IMG/VR virus record: IMGVR_UViG_3300020401_000041
Span: 1 to 36,320 of that record
DNA length: 36,320 bases
Strand: one strand, 5' to 3'
DNA from: a virus
Shown here: positions 22,348 to 30,900 of the stretch, piece after piece
How the letters are laid out: every line of letters starts with the position of its first letter
How positions within the stretch are numbered: position 1 is the stretch's first letter
The notes under the pieces: model-generated
What the model saw: only the letters and a program-made list of their open reading frames with translations
Database searches by the model: none
What the model was told of the DNA's origin: nothing
Program-made: the position numbers and the translations under genes

Positions 22348-25300
22348 ATGCCACAAAAGACAAATCTAAATATAAGTCCTTATTATGATGACTTTGATAA
22401 GGCCAAAAACTTTTATAAAGTTCTTTTCAAACCTGGAAGTCCAGTTCAGGCAAGAGAATTAACTGGATTGCAATCAATATTACAAAATCAAGTTGAATCA
22501 TTTGGAAAACATATTTTCAAAGAAGGTTCGATGGTCATACCAGGTGGCATTGAGTATGATACATCTTATTTTTCCTGTAAAATAAATCCAAATCATTTAG
22601 GTATTGATGTTTCAATTTATTTGGACAATGTAATATCAAATAATAATTCAAAAGGAACAAGAGTTAGAGGACAAAATTCTGGTATTGTAGCAACTATTAA
22701 GAATTATATTTTACCACCAACTGAAAATGTAACTGAACCAACTATTTTTGTCAAATATAATGAATCAGGTACAGATAGTCAAAGTGTAGCATTCCCAGAT
22801 GGTGAAGTTTTAATATTAGAGGAACCAGTTACATATGGTAATACCACTTTAAATGTAGGTGAGACTATATTAACACTTGCAACAGAAAATGCATCTGCTA
22901 CGGGTTCTGCTTTTGGAATTAGTGAAGGGGTATATTTTATCCGTGGAGTATTTGTAGATGTCTCTACATCATTAATAATTTTAGATCCATATGACAATAA
23001 ACCATCTTATAGAGTTGGTTTAGATATCATTGAAGAGGTTGTTAATGCTAATGATGATTCTTCATTATTTGATAATGCAAAAGGGTTTACTAATTTTGCA
23101 GCACCAGGAGCTGATAGATTTAAAATATCAGTAAAACTAGCGAAAAAATCTCTACAAGATTTTAATGATACAAGTTTTGTAGAATTGTTTAGAGTTAGAA
23201 CAGGTGAGACTAAAAAATTACAAAATTCTTCAGTATATTCAGAGATAAAAAAATATTTTGCAAAAAGAACTTTTGATGAGTCAGGTAATTATGCTGTAGA
23301 ACCTTTCCGTGTAAATTTACAAAATTCATTAAATAATGAAGTTGATTCAAATGGTTTATATACAGAAAATCAATTAACTGATGAAGGAAATACTCCTAAT
23401 GATGATACAATGTGCGTCAAACTTTCTCCAGGTAAGGCATATGTAAGGGGATTTGATGTTTATTTACCAGGCACAACTGTATTGGATATTGATAAACCAA
23501 GAGATGTTAAAAATATAGATTCTGCATCAGTTCCATTTAGAATGGGTAGTTTGCTTCGAGTGAATAATGTTTTTGGAATGCCATTTATTCAATTGGGTGG
23601 AAATAATACTAATATTATTGATCTTTATAATCAAAGAAGAGATGGTTCAACACCATCTGGTACCTATGAGAAAATTGGACAAGCGAGAGTATATTCCTTT
23701 GGAGTTACAGATTCATCATATAAAAATGCTTCAACTCAGTTTGATTTACATCTATATGATATTCAAACATATACAAAACTAGAAATTACAAATTTAATAG
23801 CATCACAACCACAAGGCACTAGAGTAAGAGGACTTTCCAGTGGTGCGATTGGTTATTTGGGGGAGAGCTCAGGAACAATTGCTAATCACCTACAAGTATC
23901 CATGACTAGTGGTCAGTTTATCGTTGGAGAACAATTAATTTATAATGAAAAAACTACTGATGTTAAATCTTCTATTATAACGGTTACTCCTTATAGTGTG
24001 TTTGATATCAAATCTGTGTTTCAAGATGTTAGCACAATTAACCCAACAGGAAGTGGAACTGGTTTAGTATCTGATTTCTTTGCAGATACAGTTCTTTATG
24101 ATCGTGTATTGCCTGGTTTTTCACCATCAGATCAATTATCAGTTACTGCTACAGGTGGTGACACTAATACTGCTACTGTTGCAGGTCGTAATTTTGCAGG
24201 TAAAGTAGGTCTTACAGTAAATTCAGTTATATCATATAATTCAACTGCATTCTCAGATCCTGTTTACAATCGTGTAACAGCGATAAGTGCTGACGGAAAG
24301 ACACTTACATTAAAACAAGTTGCTGATGTAACAGATGTGTGTGAGGGTGATGTCATATCTAGTGGTACAACTTCAGGTGCTTTTAGAGTAAGAATTCCAT
24401 TAATTTCAAATATCAGTGACGCAGGTTTATACACAAGATTACCTAGACAAAATGTATCTAATCTTAATACCGCTAATTCAAATTTAATTATCACCTCTCA
24501 AGTAACAGGTGAATCTTCAAGTAATAACTCACTAACACTAAACACTAAGGAAGCTTTAGATGCAAATTCAGGAATTACAAGTGCATTTTTTGAACCATTT
24601 GATGCCGAAAAATATACAATTACATATAATAATGGTCTGGTTGAACCTTTATCATCGGATAAGGTAAGTATTACAAATGATGGTAATGATATTACATTTA
24701 CAGGATTGGAATTCGACCTTCCTTGCACAGTAAATGTAACTCTCAAAAAAATTGGACTTACTAGCAAATCTAAAAATTATGTTAGAAGTAAGCAAGTAGA
24801 GATTACAAGAACTTCTGGTATATCTACAAATGGCAGTTTAATACAAAGCGATTCATATGGTGTGAGAGTTGAAGACAAAGAAATTTGTTTAAATGTTCCA
24901 GATGTATGTAAAGTAATTGGTATCTATGAATCTAAAAATCAAAATAAACCAGTCTATGACAAATTAAAATTTGTATCAGGATTAAGTTTGGACACTGCAT
25001 CAGTGATTGGTGAAAAAATAGTTGGAGAGGATAGTAGGGCAGTTGGACAAATTGTAGAAAGAACATCAACAGTAGTAAGTTTTGTTTATTTAAATGCTAA
25101 TAGATTTACTTTAGGAGAAAGTGTAACATTTAGGGAGTCTTCAATAAAATCAAATGTGCAAGAAATTGTGAATGGAAATTATATTGATAGAACAGATAAC
25201 TATGTGCTTAATAAAGGTCATACTAGGCAAATATCAGACTATTCACGTATTGTAAGGAAAGAAAAATCATCTGCACCCTCAAAGAGATTACTCGTGATAT

Positions 25301-28300
25301 TTGATCAGTATGTGGTGCCAGTAGGAAATAAGGGTGATGTATTTTCTGTAAACTCATATACAGCAGATAGATATTCAAGTGATATTCCATTAATTTCTAA
25401 TTCAAGAGCAACTGATGTTTTAGATTTAAGACCAAGAGTTGTTGAATTTAATCCATCTACCAGTGGTTCACCATTTGCTTTCAATAATCGTCAATTTGAA
25501 GAATCAAATAAATTCGTCATTACTCCAAACGAAAGTTCAATTATGGGGTATGGTTTCTATCTACCTCGAATTGATAAGTTAGTTATAAATGAATTTGAAC
25601 AAGTAAAATTAGTAAGAGGTGAATCATCTGAAATACCTGTTCCTCCTACAGAGGTTGGTAATTCAATGGAAATTGCACAAATTACATTACCTCCTTACTT
25701 ATATGATACAATCAATGAACCTAATATCAGATTATTTGATAATCGTAGATTTACGATGAGAGATATTGGTGCTCTAGAGAAAAGAATAGAAAATTTAGAG
25801 GTAATGACTTCTCTAAGTGCTCTTGAGTTGGATACTAAATCTTTAGAAGTAAAAGATGCGGATGGTTTGAATCGATTTAAAACAGGTTTCGTAGTTAATA
25901 ATTTTAAAGATAGAAGTTTTATTGATTTCCGTCCTGAGAGTGGTTCCAGATGTGAGGTAGATGTTGTTAATAGAGAATTAATTAGTGCAATAGATTTTTG
26001 GTCAATCAAAGCAGAACTTGCTTTAAATCCTAATATTGATCCAGCATCTGCAGATTTAAATTCTAATTTACAACTTCTCGACCCAAATTGTAAAAAAACT
26101 GGTGATATCATAACTCTTGATTATACTGAAGTTGATTGGTTAGATCAACCACAAGCAACTAGAGTTGAAAATGTTAACCCATTTAATGTTATTACACACG
26201 CAGGAGCAATAATATTAGATCCACCATCAGATAATTGGGCAAGAACAATATATGTCGATAATTTTAGAACTGAATCAACTGGTGCAAGGTGGGTTGAGAC
26301 TTCAAATATTGTTTCAAATAACACTACGACTAACACTGATAGAAACTCTGTTTTCACTGAATTTCCTGATGAAAGTGCACAAAGAGTAACTACTACAACT
26401 GTAACAACCACTCAAAGAGTTGAAAGAAGTTTTACAAATACACTTGAAGGTCCTTCAAAGGAATTTGATTTTGTTGAGAGTGTAAAAGTAGACGGTGTAG
26501 CAGATCCATTCATGAGATCACGAAACGTATACTTTGCAGCGAGTGGTCTAAAACCTTTAACACAACATTATCACTACCTTGACAGTGCATCTCCAGATAT
26601 TTTACCAAAACTTATTGAAATTGAGATGGTTTCTGGAGCATTTACTATTTTTGAAAATGCAAGAATTGAATTAGTTAGTTTAGGTGATGACCCTCAAATT
26701 GCTTACGTTAGATTACAAAGACCAAATCATAAATTTGGTGATAATACAAGACCAGATGTGGGTGCGGGGTTAGGTGCACCATCTGTTTTAGTAGAGGATT
26801 ATAGTGTAGATCCATACGATGGAACAAGACCAGCACCATCAAGCACATACTCTGCAACATCAAAAATATTAAACGTTGATGTAACTTCATTAGCAAATGA
26901 TGAAGAGTATTTTGGATACGCTGTAAAAGGTGCATTGGTAATTGGTGAAACAAGTGGAGCAGTAGCAAAAATTACAAATATTAAACTTATTTCAGATAAT
27001 TGGGGTGATATCATAGGTACTTGGTTCTTCCGTAATGCAAATGCAGTTCCTAAACCTCCTGTCACATTTAGGTCAGGAACAAAAACATTTAGAGTGACTG
27101 CTGCTGCTGAAGGAACAATACCATTACCTGGTGCAACAGCACTTGCCAGTGACGCTTCAGGAGTGTTTACAGGCACAGGTACAATAATCACACAAACAAC
27201 CGATACAGTCGGTCTTAGAAACCCACCAGCACCCGCACAAAGACCTAATGAAACGACTGTGAGTGTAAATGTAAATACATCTACAGATACAGAGTTTTTT
27301 GAAGCACCTGATAGAGATCCATTAGCTCAATCATTTACTGTGGATGAGACTGGAGCGTTCTTAACATCATTCGATTTATACTTCGCATCTAAGGATCCTA
27401 ATGCTAAAGTTTTCGTTGAACTTAGACATGTTGAATTAGGAACACCAACAAGATTTCTAGTTCAAGATTATACACAAATAGCTTTAAATCCAAATCAAAT
27501 CAACGTATCTGATGATGCTTCAGTACCTACTACAATTCGTTTTTCATCTCCAGTATTCTTAGAACCAAAACGTGAATATGCTATTGTAATATTATCACCT
27601 GCATCAGATTTATATGAAATGTGGGTAGCTCGTATGGGTGAAAAAACTGTTAAGTCAACAATTTTACCTGATGTTGAGGATGTTACTGTATCTAAACAGT
27701 ATATTGGAGGAAGTTTATTCAAATCTCAGAATGGTACAATTTGGACACCAAGTCAATATGAGGATTTGACCTTCAAACTTCGTAAAGCGTCGTTTGTTAG
27801 TTCTGGTACTGCGACTTTCTATAATACACCAATCAAACCTGGTAATTTAAATACACAAAAATTACCAGATAATGCGATTCGTTCAATACCAAGAAAACTA
27901 AAAGTTGATATTTCAGGTACTGATTGTACAAATGCTAATTTGGGGATTGGTGATAAAATCACACTGGCTGACAATACAGGAAATATAATTGGCGGTGTAA
28001 ATTCAAATGATGACAGTTCAATTACAGGAATCATTGAAGGTCAGGGTTCATCTATTAATAATACATCTTCAGTATCAATCGTTTCACGAGGTTCAGGTTA
28101 TCCCACTGGTCAAAAAACTGGTCTTCCACTTAAATCTTTAACAGGAAATGGTTCAGGTGCAGTCGCTACTATAACATTTGGCACGGTTGCAGGTGTTGCA
28201 GGAGCAGTGAATACTATTGATAATATCACAACTCTTGGGACTGGATATCAGGTTGGAGATGTGTTGACAATTGATAACGCTGCTGCTACCAATATTCCCA

Positions 28301-29832
28301 GTGGTGCTGGATTTAAGTGTACGGTATCAGCTATTAATTCAACATTTGATTCTATATTCTTAACTGACGTTCAAGGTGCACAATTTGTTGCTAGTCGCAA
28401 ATTGGTCAAATATACGAATAATGGTTTACCTAAATCCTTATTATCAAATTCTAATGTAGTATCATCAAATGTAGTTGGTGAACTAAACACTGGTGATGTA
28501 ATTGAAATTACACAATATAATCATGCACATCATGCTCTTAATAATAAAATTGAAATTAAAAATGTTAAACCTGACACCACAAAAATAAAAACAACCTCTT
28601 CTTTATCACCTACTGATACTACAGTTAATGTTACTGACACTACACCATTTACTAGTTTCAATGGTATAACAACAACAACTGGTCAAGCACTCATCGGGTC
28701 TGAGATTGTAACCTATACTGTTGGAACTGGATTATTAAATATTGTAAGAGGTCAATTTAATACAACACAAGTTTCTCATGAAATTGGAGCAGATATTCAA
28801 ACTTATGAAGCAGGTGGTATATCACTTGTAGGAATTAACACTACATTTGATGCAACTACATCTGTATCAGTTCCTTTACTATCTGATGCTATGAATATTG
28901 ATAATTATTTCTTAAAAGTTGATGTGGCAAACTTAGATACTGCTAGAGCAGATGAAACACAGATATGCTTTACAAATGATAAGGCATTCGGTGGAAAAAA
29001 TATTCAAATATCTCAAAATCATCAATTTAGTTCAATATCACCACAATTTAATGTTATAACACCTGGTAAATCAACTAGAGTTAGAAGCAGTATAAGAACT
29101 GTGAGTGGAACTAGTGCAGGAGGAAATGAAGTTTCCTTCATAGATCAAGGATTCTCACCTACGACTTTAAATGAAACAACATTTTTCCCAACTCCAAGAC
29201 TTGTAGCATCTGAGAGAAATGAAACTGATAGACTGGCATCTTTACCTAAAAATAAATCATTGACATTAAATGTTAATATGTCAACAACTGATTCCAATTT
29301 ATCACCTATGTTGGATGTAAAAAATTCAATCTTTATTTTAGGTAGAAATAAAATTAACAATCCAATTGGTGAAGATAATTATGCAACGGATGAAAGAGTT
29401 AAGGCATTAACTGGTGATCCACATGGTTCAATCTTTGTATCAAAACTAGTAACATTGAAAAATCCAGCAACTTCGTTAAAAGTTTTAGTTGCTGCAAGTG
29501 TAGAACCAGAAGCTGACTTTAGAGTATTCTATCAATTACTGAGTTTTGATTCCAGTGAAATATCTCAATCATACAGACCATTTCCAGGTTACAAAAATAT
29601 GAAGGATACATCTGGTGATGGATTTGGAAATCAAATAGTTGATACAAGTTTGAATGATGGTAGAGCAGATGCATTCGTAGCACCTAATGGGTTTGATGAA
29701 TTCTCAGAGTACCAGTTTACAGTTGATGATTTAGAAGAATTTAATGGATTTAAAATCAAGATTGTAATGACTTCAACTAATGAATCAGTTCCTGTTCGTC
29801 TAAAAGACTTTAGAGCAATCGCACTCGCATAA
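22348..29832 (+). CDS. Giant virion structural protein with DUF4815-type N terminus (2494 aa)
   Basis: Residues 8-66 (SPYYDDFDKAKNFYKVLFKP, then VQARELTGLQSILQNQVESF and HIFKEGSMVIPGG) are the signature opening of DUF4815 phage baseplate/fibre proteins. A likely coiled coil at about 1131-1160 holds MRDIGALEKRIENLE. Residues about 1650-1830 contain DPLAQSFTVDETGAFLTSFDLYF, then PKREYAIVILSPASDLYEMW, a beta domain common to this family. The tail ends FNGFKIKIVMTSTNE with a final DFRAIALA. Between these lie beta repeats, including TRVRGQNSG/TRVRGLSSG units, G-x-G-Y units and an 'EIVTY ... LLNIVRGQF' module also found in the gp7-like protein. It lies where T4 has genes 9-12, so it probably builds the outer baseplate or fibre attachment. 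It is co-transcribed with gp8. Confidence 0.75.
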   Translation: MPQKTNLNISPYYDDFDKAKNFYKVLFKPGSPVQARELTGLQSILQNQVESFGKHIFKEGSMVIPGGIEYDTSYFSCKINPNHLGIDVSIYLDNVISNNNSKGTRVRGQNSGIVATIKNYILPPTENVTEPTIFVKYNESGTDSQSVAFPDGEVLILEEPVTYGNTTLNVGETILTLATENASATGSAFGISEGVYFIRGVFVDVSTSLIILDPYDNKPSYRVGLDIIEEVVNANDDSSLFDNAKGFTNFAAPGADRFKISVKLAKKSLQDFNDTSFVELFRVRTGETKKLQNSSVYSEIKKYFAKRTFDESGNYAVEPFRVNLQNSLNNEVDSNGLYTENQLTDEGNTPNDDTMCVKLSPGKAYVRGFDVYLPGTTVLDIDKPRDVKNIDSASVPFRMGSLLRVNNVFGMPFIQLGGNNTNIIDLYNQRRDGSTPSGTYEKIGQARVYSFGVTDSSYKNASTQFDLHLYDIQTYTKLEITNLIASQPQGTRVRGLSSGAIGYLGESSGTIANHLQVSMTSGQFIVGEQLIYNEKTTDVKSSIITVTPYSVFDIKSVFQDVSTINPTGSGTGLVSDFFADTVLYDRVLPGFSPSDQLSVTATGGDTNTATVAGRNFAGKVGLTVNSVISYNSTAFSDPVYNRVTAISADGKTLTLKQVADVTDVCEGDVISSGTTSGAFRVRIPLISNISDAGLYTRLPRQNVSNLNTANSNLIITSQVTGESSSNNSLTLNTKEALDANSGITSAFFEPFDAEKYTITYNNGLVEPLSSDKVSITNDGNDITFTGLEFDLPCTVNVTLKKIGLTSKSKNYVRSKQVEITRTSGISTNGSLIQSDSYGVRVEDKEICLNVPDVCKVIGIYESKNQNKPVYDKLKFVSGLSLDTASVIGEKIVGEDSRAVGQIVERTSTVVSFVYLNANRFTLGESVTFRESSIKSNVQEIVNGNYIDRTDNYVLNKGHTRQISDYSRIVRKEKSSAPSKRLLVIFDQYVVPVGNKGDVFSVNSYTADRYSSDIPLISNSRATDVLDLRPRVVEFNPSTSGSPFAFNNRQFEESNKFVITPNESSIMGYGFYLPRIDKLVINEFEQVKLVRGESSEIPVPPTEVGNSMEIAQITLPPYLYDTINEPNIRLFDNRRFTMRDIGALEKRIENLEVMTSLSALELDTKSLEVKDADGLNRFKTGFVVNNFKDRSFIDFRPESGSRCEVDVVNRELISAIDFWSIKAELALNPNIDPASADLNSNLQLLDPNCKKTGDIITLDYTEVDWLDQPQATRVENVNPFNVITHAGAIILDPPSDNWARTIYVDNFRTESTGARWVETSNIVSNNTTTNTDRNSVFTEFPDESAQRVTTTTVTTTQRVERSFTNTLEGPSKEFDFVESVKVDGVADPFMRSRNVYFAASGLKPLTQHYHYLDSASPDILPKLIEIEMVSGAFTIFENARIELVSLGDDPQIAYVRLQRPNHKFGDNTRPDVGAGLGAPSVLVEDYSVDPYDGTRPAPSSTYSATSKILNVDVTSLANDEEYFGYAVKGALVIGETSGAVAKITNIKLISDNWGDIIGTWFFRNANAVPKPPVTFRSGTKTFRVTAAAEGTIPLPGATALASDASGVFTGTGTIITQTTDTVGLRNPPAPAQRPNETTVSVNVNTSTDTEFFEAPDRDPLAQSFTVDETGAFLTSFDLYFASKDPNAKVFVELRHVELGTPTRFLVQDYTQIALNPNQINVSDDASVPTTIRFSSPVFLEPKREYAIVILSPASDLYEMWVARMGEKTVKSTILPDVEDVTVSKQYIGGSLFKSQNGTIWTPSQYEDLTFKLRKASFVSSGTATFYNTPIKPGNLNTQKLPDNAIRSIPRKLKVDISGTDCTNANLGIGDKITLADNTGNIIGGVNSNDDSSITGIIEGQGSSINNTSSVSIVSRGSGYPTGQKTGLPLKSLTGNGSGAVATITFGTVAGVAGAVNTIDNITTLGTGYQVGDVLTIDNAAATNIPSGAGFKCTVSAINSTFDSIFLTDVQGAQFVASRKLVKYTNNGLPKSLLSNSNVVSSNVVGELNTGDVIEITQYNHAHHALNNKIEIKNVKPDTTKIKTTSSLSPTDTTVNVTDTTPFTSFNGITTTTGQALIGSEIVTYTVGTGLLNIVRGQFNTTQVSHEIGADIQTYEAGGISLVGINTTFDATTSVSVPLLSDAMNIDNYFLKVDVANLDTARADETQICFTNDKAFGGKNIQISQNHQFSSISPQFNVITPGKSTRVRSSIRTVSGTSAGGNEVSFIDQGFSPTTLNETTFFPTPRLVASERNETDRLASLPKNKSLTLNVNMSTTDSNLSPMLDVKNSIFILGRNKINNPIGEDNYATDERVKALTGDPHGSIFVSKLVTLKNPATSLKVLVAASVEPEADFRVFYQLLSFDSSEISQSYRPFPGYKNMKDTSGDGFGNQIVDTSLNDGRADAFVAPNGFDEFSEYQFTVDDLEEFNGFKIKIVMTSTNESVPVRLKDFRAIALA

Positions 29833-30419
29833 TGAAAACATTTAATCAATTTCAAGAAAATGTTGCTGCAATTAGAGCTAGTAGTAGACTAATTCCTACA
29901 TTGGTGGCAGGAATTGGTGCTGCTGGAACTTTATACCAAGCTACGAAAAAATCAGGACCTTTTGCAGATACTGGAGGTTTTGATGCATCAAAATCACGAA
30001 CTAAAAGACAATATCTTGGATTACCTCCATCAACTGATTTAAGTAAACAAGAAAAAAAGAATAGAAAAATTAAAGGTCAACAAGATATTATAAACCAAAG
30101 AGATGATAAAATAGCAAAAGAAGGACCAGGTGATTTAGTACCTAGTGCAAGAAAAACACGTTTACAGAAACTTTTAAGTAAATTTAAGAAAAGATACCTA
30201 CAAAATTTAAAAGATAAAAAATTAAAAAACCAAGAAATTGATAAACGAACACAGGAAATAGAAGATTTCAAAAAAACGTCAAAACAAAAAAGGAATGAAA
30301 AAAAGACTAGAAAAGTTGAAAATAAAAGATCTGATTTGGCGAATAGAAGAGAATGGGAGAATCTAAAAAGTCAAGGAATAGTTTCAGGTAATTACGACCC
30401 CAACTATTTTAATAAATGA
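29832..30419 (+). CDS. Lysine/arginine-rich protein of unknown function (195 aa)
   Basis: The start codon overlaps the stop of the giant gene by one base. It begins MKTFNQFQENVAAIRASS, followed by a short hydrophobic Ala/Gly segment (LIPTLVAGIGAAGTLYQ, about residues 21-37) that could touch a membrane or form a buried helix. The remaining 150 residues are extremely basic and helical (KLLSKFKKRYLQNLKDKK, QKRNEKKTRK), likely coiled or disordered. The 'M-K-x-F-x-x-F' opening is frequent in T4-like phage proteins. A DNA-binding or virion-internal role is possible; nothing proves it. The next gene overlaps by four bases (ATGA), suggesting coupled translation. Confidence 0.6.
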   Translation: MKTFNQFQENVAAIRASSRLIPTLVAGIGAAGTLYQATKKSGPFADTGGFDASKSRTKRQYLGLPPSTDLSKQEKKNRKIKGQQDIINQRDDKIAKEGPGDLVPSARKTRLQKLLSKFKKRYLQNLKDKKLKNQEIDKRTQEIEDFKKTSKQKRNEKKTRKVENKRSDLANRREWENLKSQGIVSGNYDPNYFNK

Positions 30420-30628
30420 GTAAAATGATTCCAGTTGAAGGTCACAAGAACCTTTTCCGTGATGAAGACACGGGTGCAATTTTAAATAATGATAACAATG
30501 CATATCAAAGTTATCTTAAAGATAAAAAAAGAAATGCTATTAAAAGAGAAGAGTTTGATGCAATGAAGAATGAACTTGAAGAACTCAAATCTTTACTAAA
30601 TGATCTTGCTTCAAAGATAACGTCATAG
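30416..30628 (+). CDS. Small conserved cyanophage protein with C-terminal coiled coil (70 aa)
   Basis: The first half reads PVEGHKNLFRDEDTGAILNN, an ordered start seen in small proteins of marine T4-like phages near the neck genes. The second half is a heptad-like helix (EEFDAMKNELEELKSLLNDL), so it likely forms oligomers. ATG 30416 overlaps the previous stop by four bases. It is the last gene before the third late promoter. Function unknown; an assembly or minor virion role is inferred only from context. Confidence 0.6.
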   Translation: MSKMIPVEGHKNLFRDEDTGAILNNDNNAYQSYLKDKKRNAIKREEFDAMKNELEELKSLLNDLASKITS

Positions 30629-30632
30629 TAAA

Positions 30633-30640
30633 TATAAATA
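30633..30640 (+). promoter_or_regulatory. T4-type late promoter for the fibre/neck module
   Basis: A perfect TATAAATA in the 40-base gap before ATG 30669. A run of five T follows at 30642-30646. It is expected to drive the 76-aa gene, the fibre-like gene and gp13-gp16. Confidence 0.85.
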
Positions 30641-30668
30641 CTTTTTAGATCTGAATATATTTTTCTAG

Positions 30669-30899
30669 ATGGCAGATATAAAAGTCAGAGTAGGACAACA
30701 AGGTGCCACAAAAGTGATTTCTTCACTCGCAGGTGCTCAAACCCTATCATTAGCAGAATTAAGTGATGTGAATATAGCAGGAACCCTTCAAAATGGGATG
30801 GTTCTTGTTTTTAATGGGGCAACCAAAAAATTTGATGCGACTTTAGAATTAACGCCAGGTGCAGCACAGAATTTAGACATCAACGGAGGAAATTTCTGA
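30669..30899 (+). CDS. Small virion-associated-looking protein (76 aa) ending in G-G-N-F
   Basis: Starts MADIKVRVGQQGATKVISSL, followed by LSLAELSDVNIAGTLQNGMV and LVFNGATKKFDATLELTPG, and ends LDINGGNF. The pattern 'L-x-D-V ... G-x-V-L-x-[FY]-N-x-x-T-K-x-[FW]' is that of short beta repeats used in phage fibre proteins, so this may be a fibre accessory or a single fibre repeat. The codons for Gly-Gly in the C terminus form GGAGGA at 30885-30890, which is the ribosome binding site of the following gene. It is first in the late transcript from the promoter at 30633. Confidence 0.6.
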   Translation: MADIKVRVGQQGATKVISSLAGAQTLSLAELSDVNIAGTLQNGMVLVFNGATKKFDATLELTPGAAQNLDINGGNF

Positions 30900-30900
30900 A

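Noticed and set aside
23567-23782. Alternative-frame open frame in the DUF4815 gene, and similar ones at 2888-3088, 32384-32611 and 32746-32976
   Set aside because: Fully contained in strongly supported genes, with low-complexity Ile/Leu/Met/His products and no start signals.
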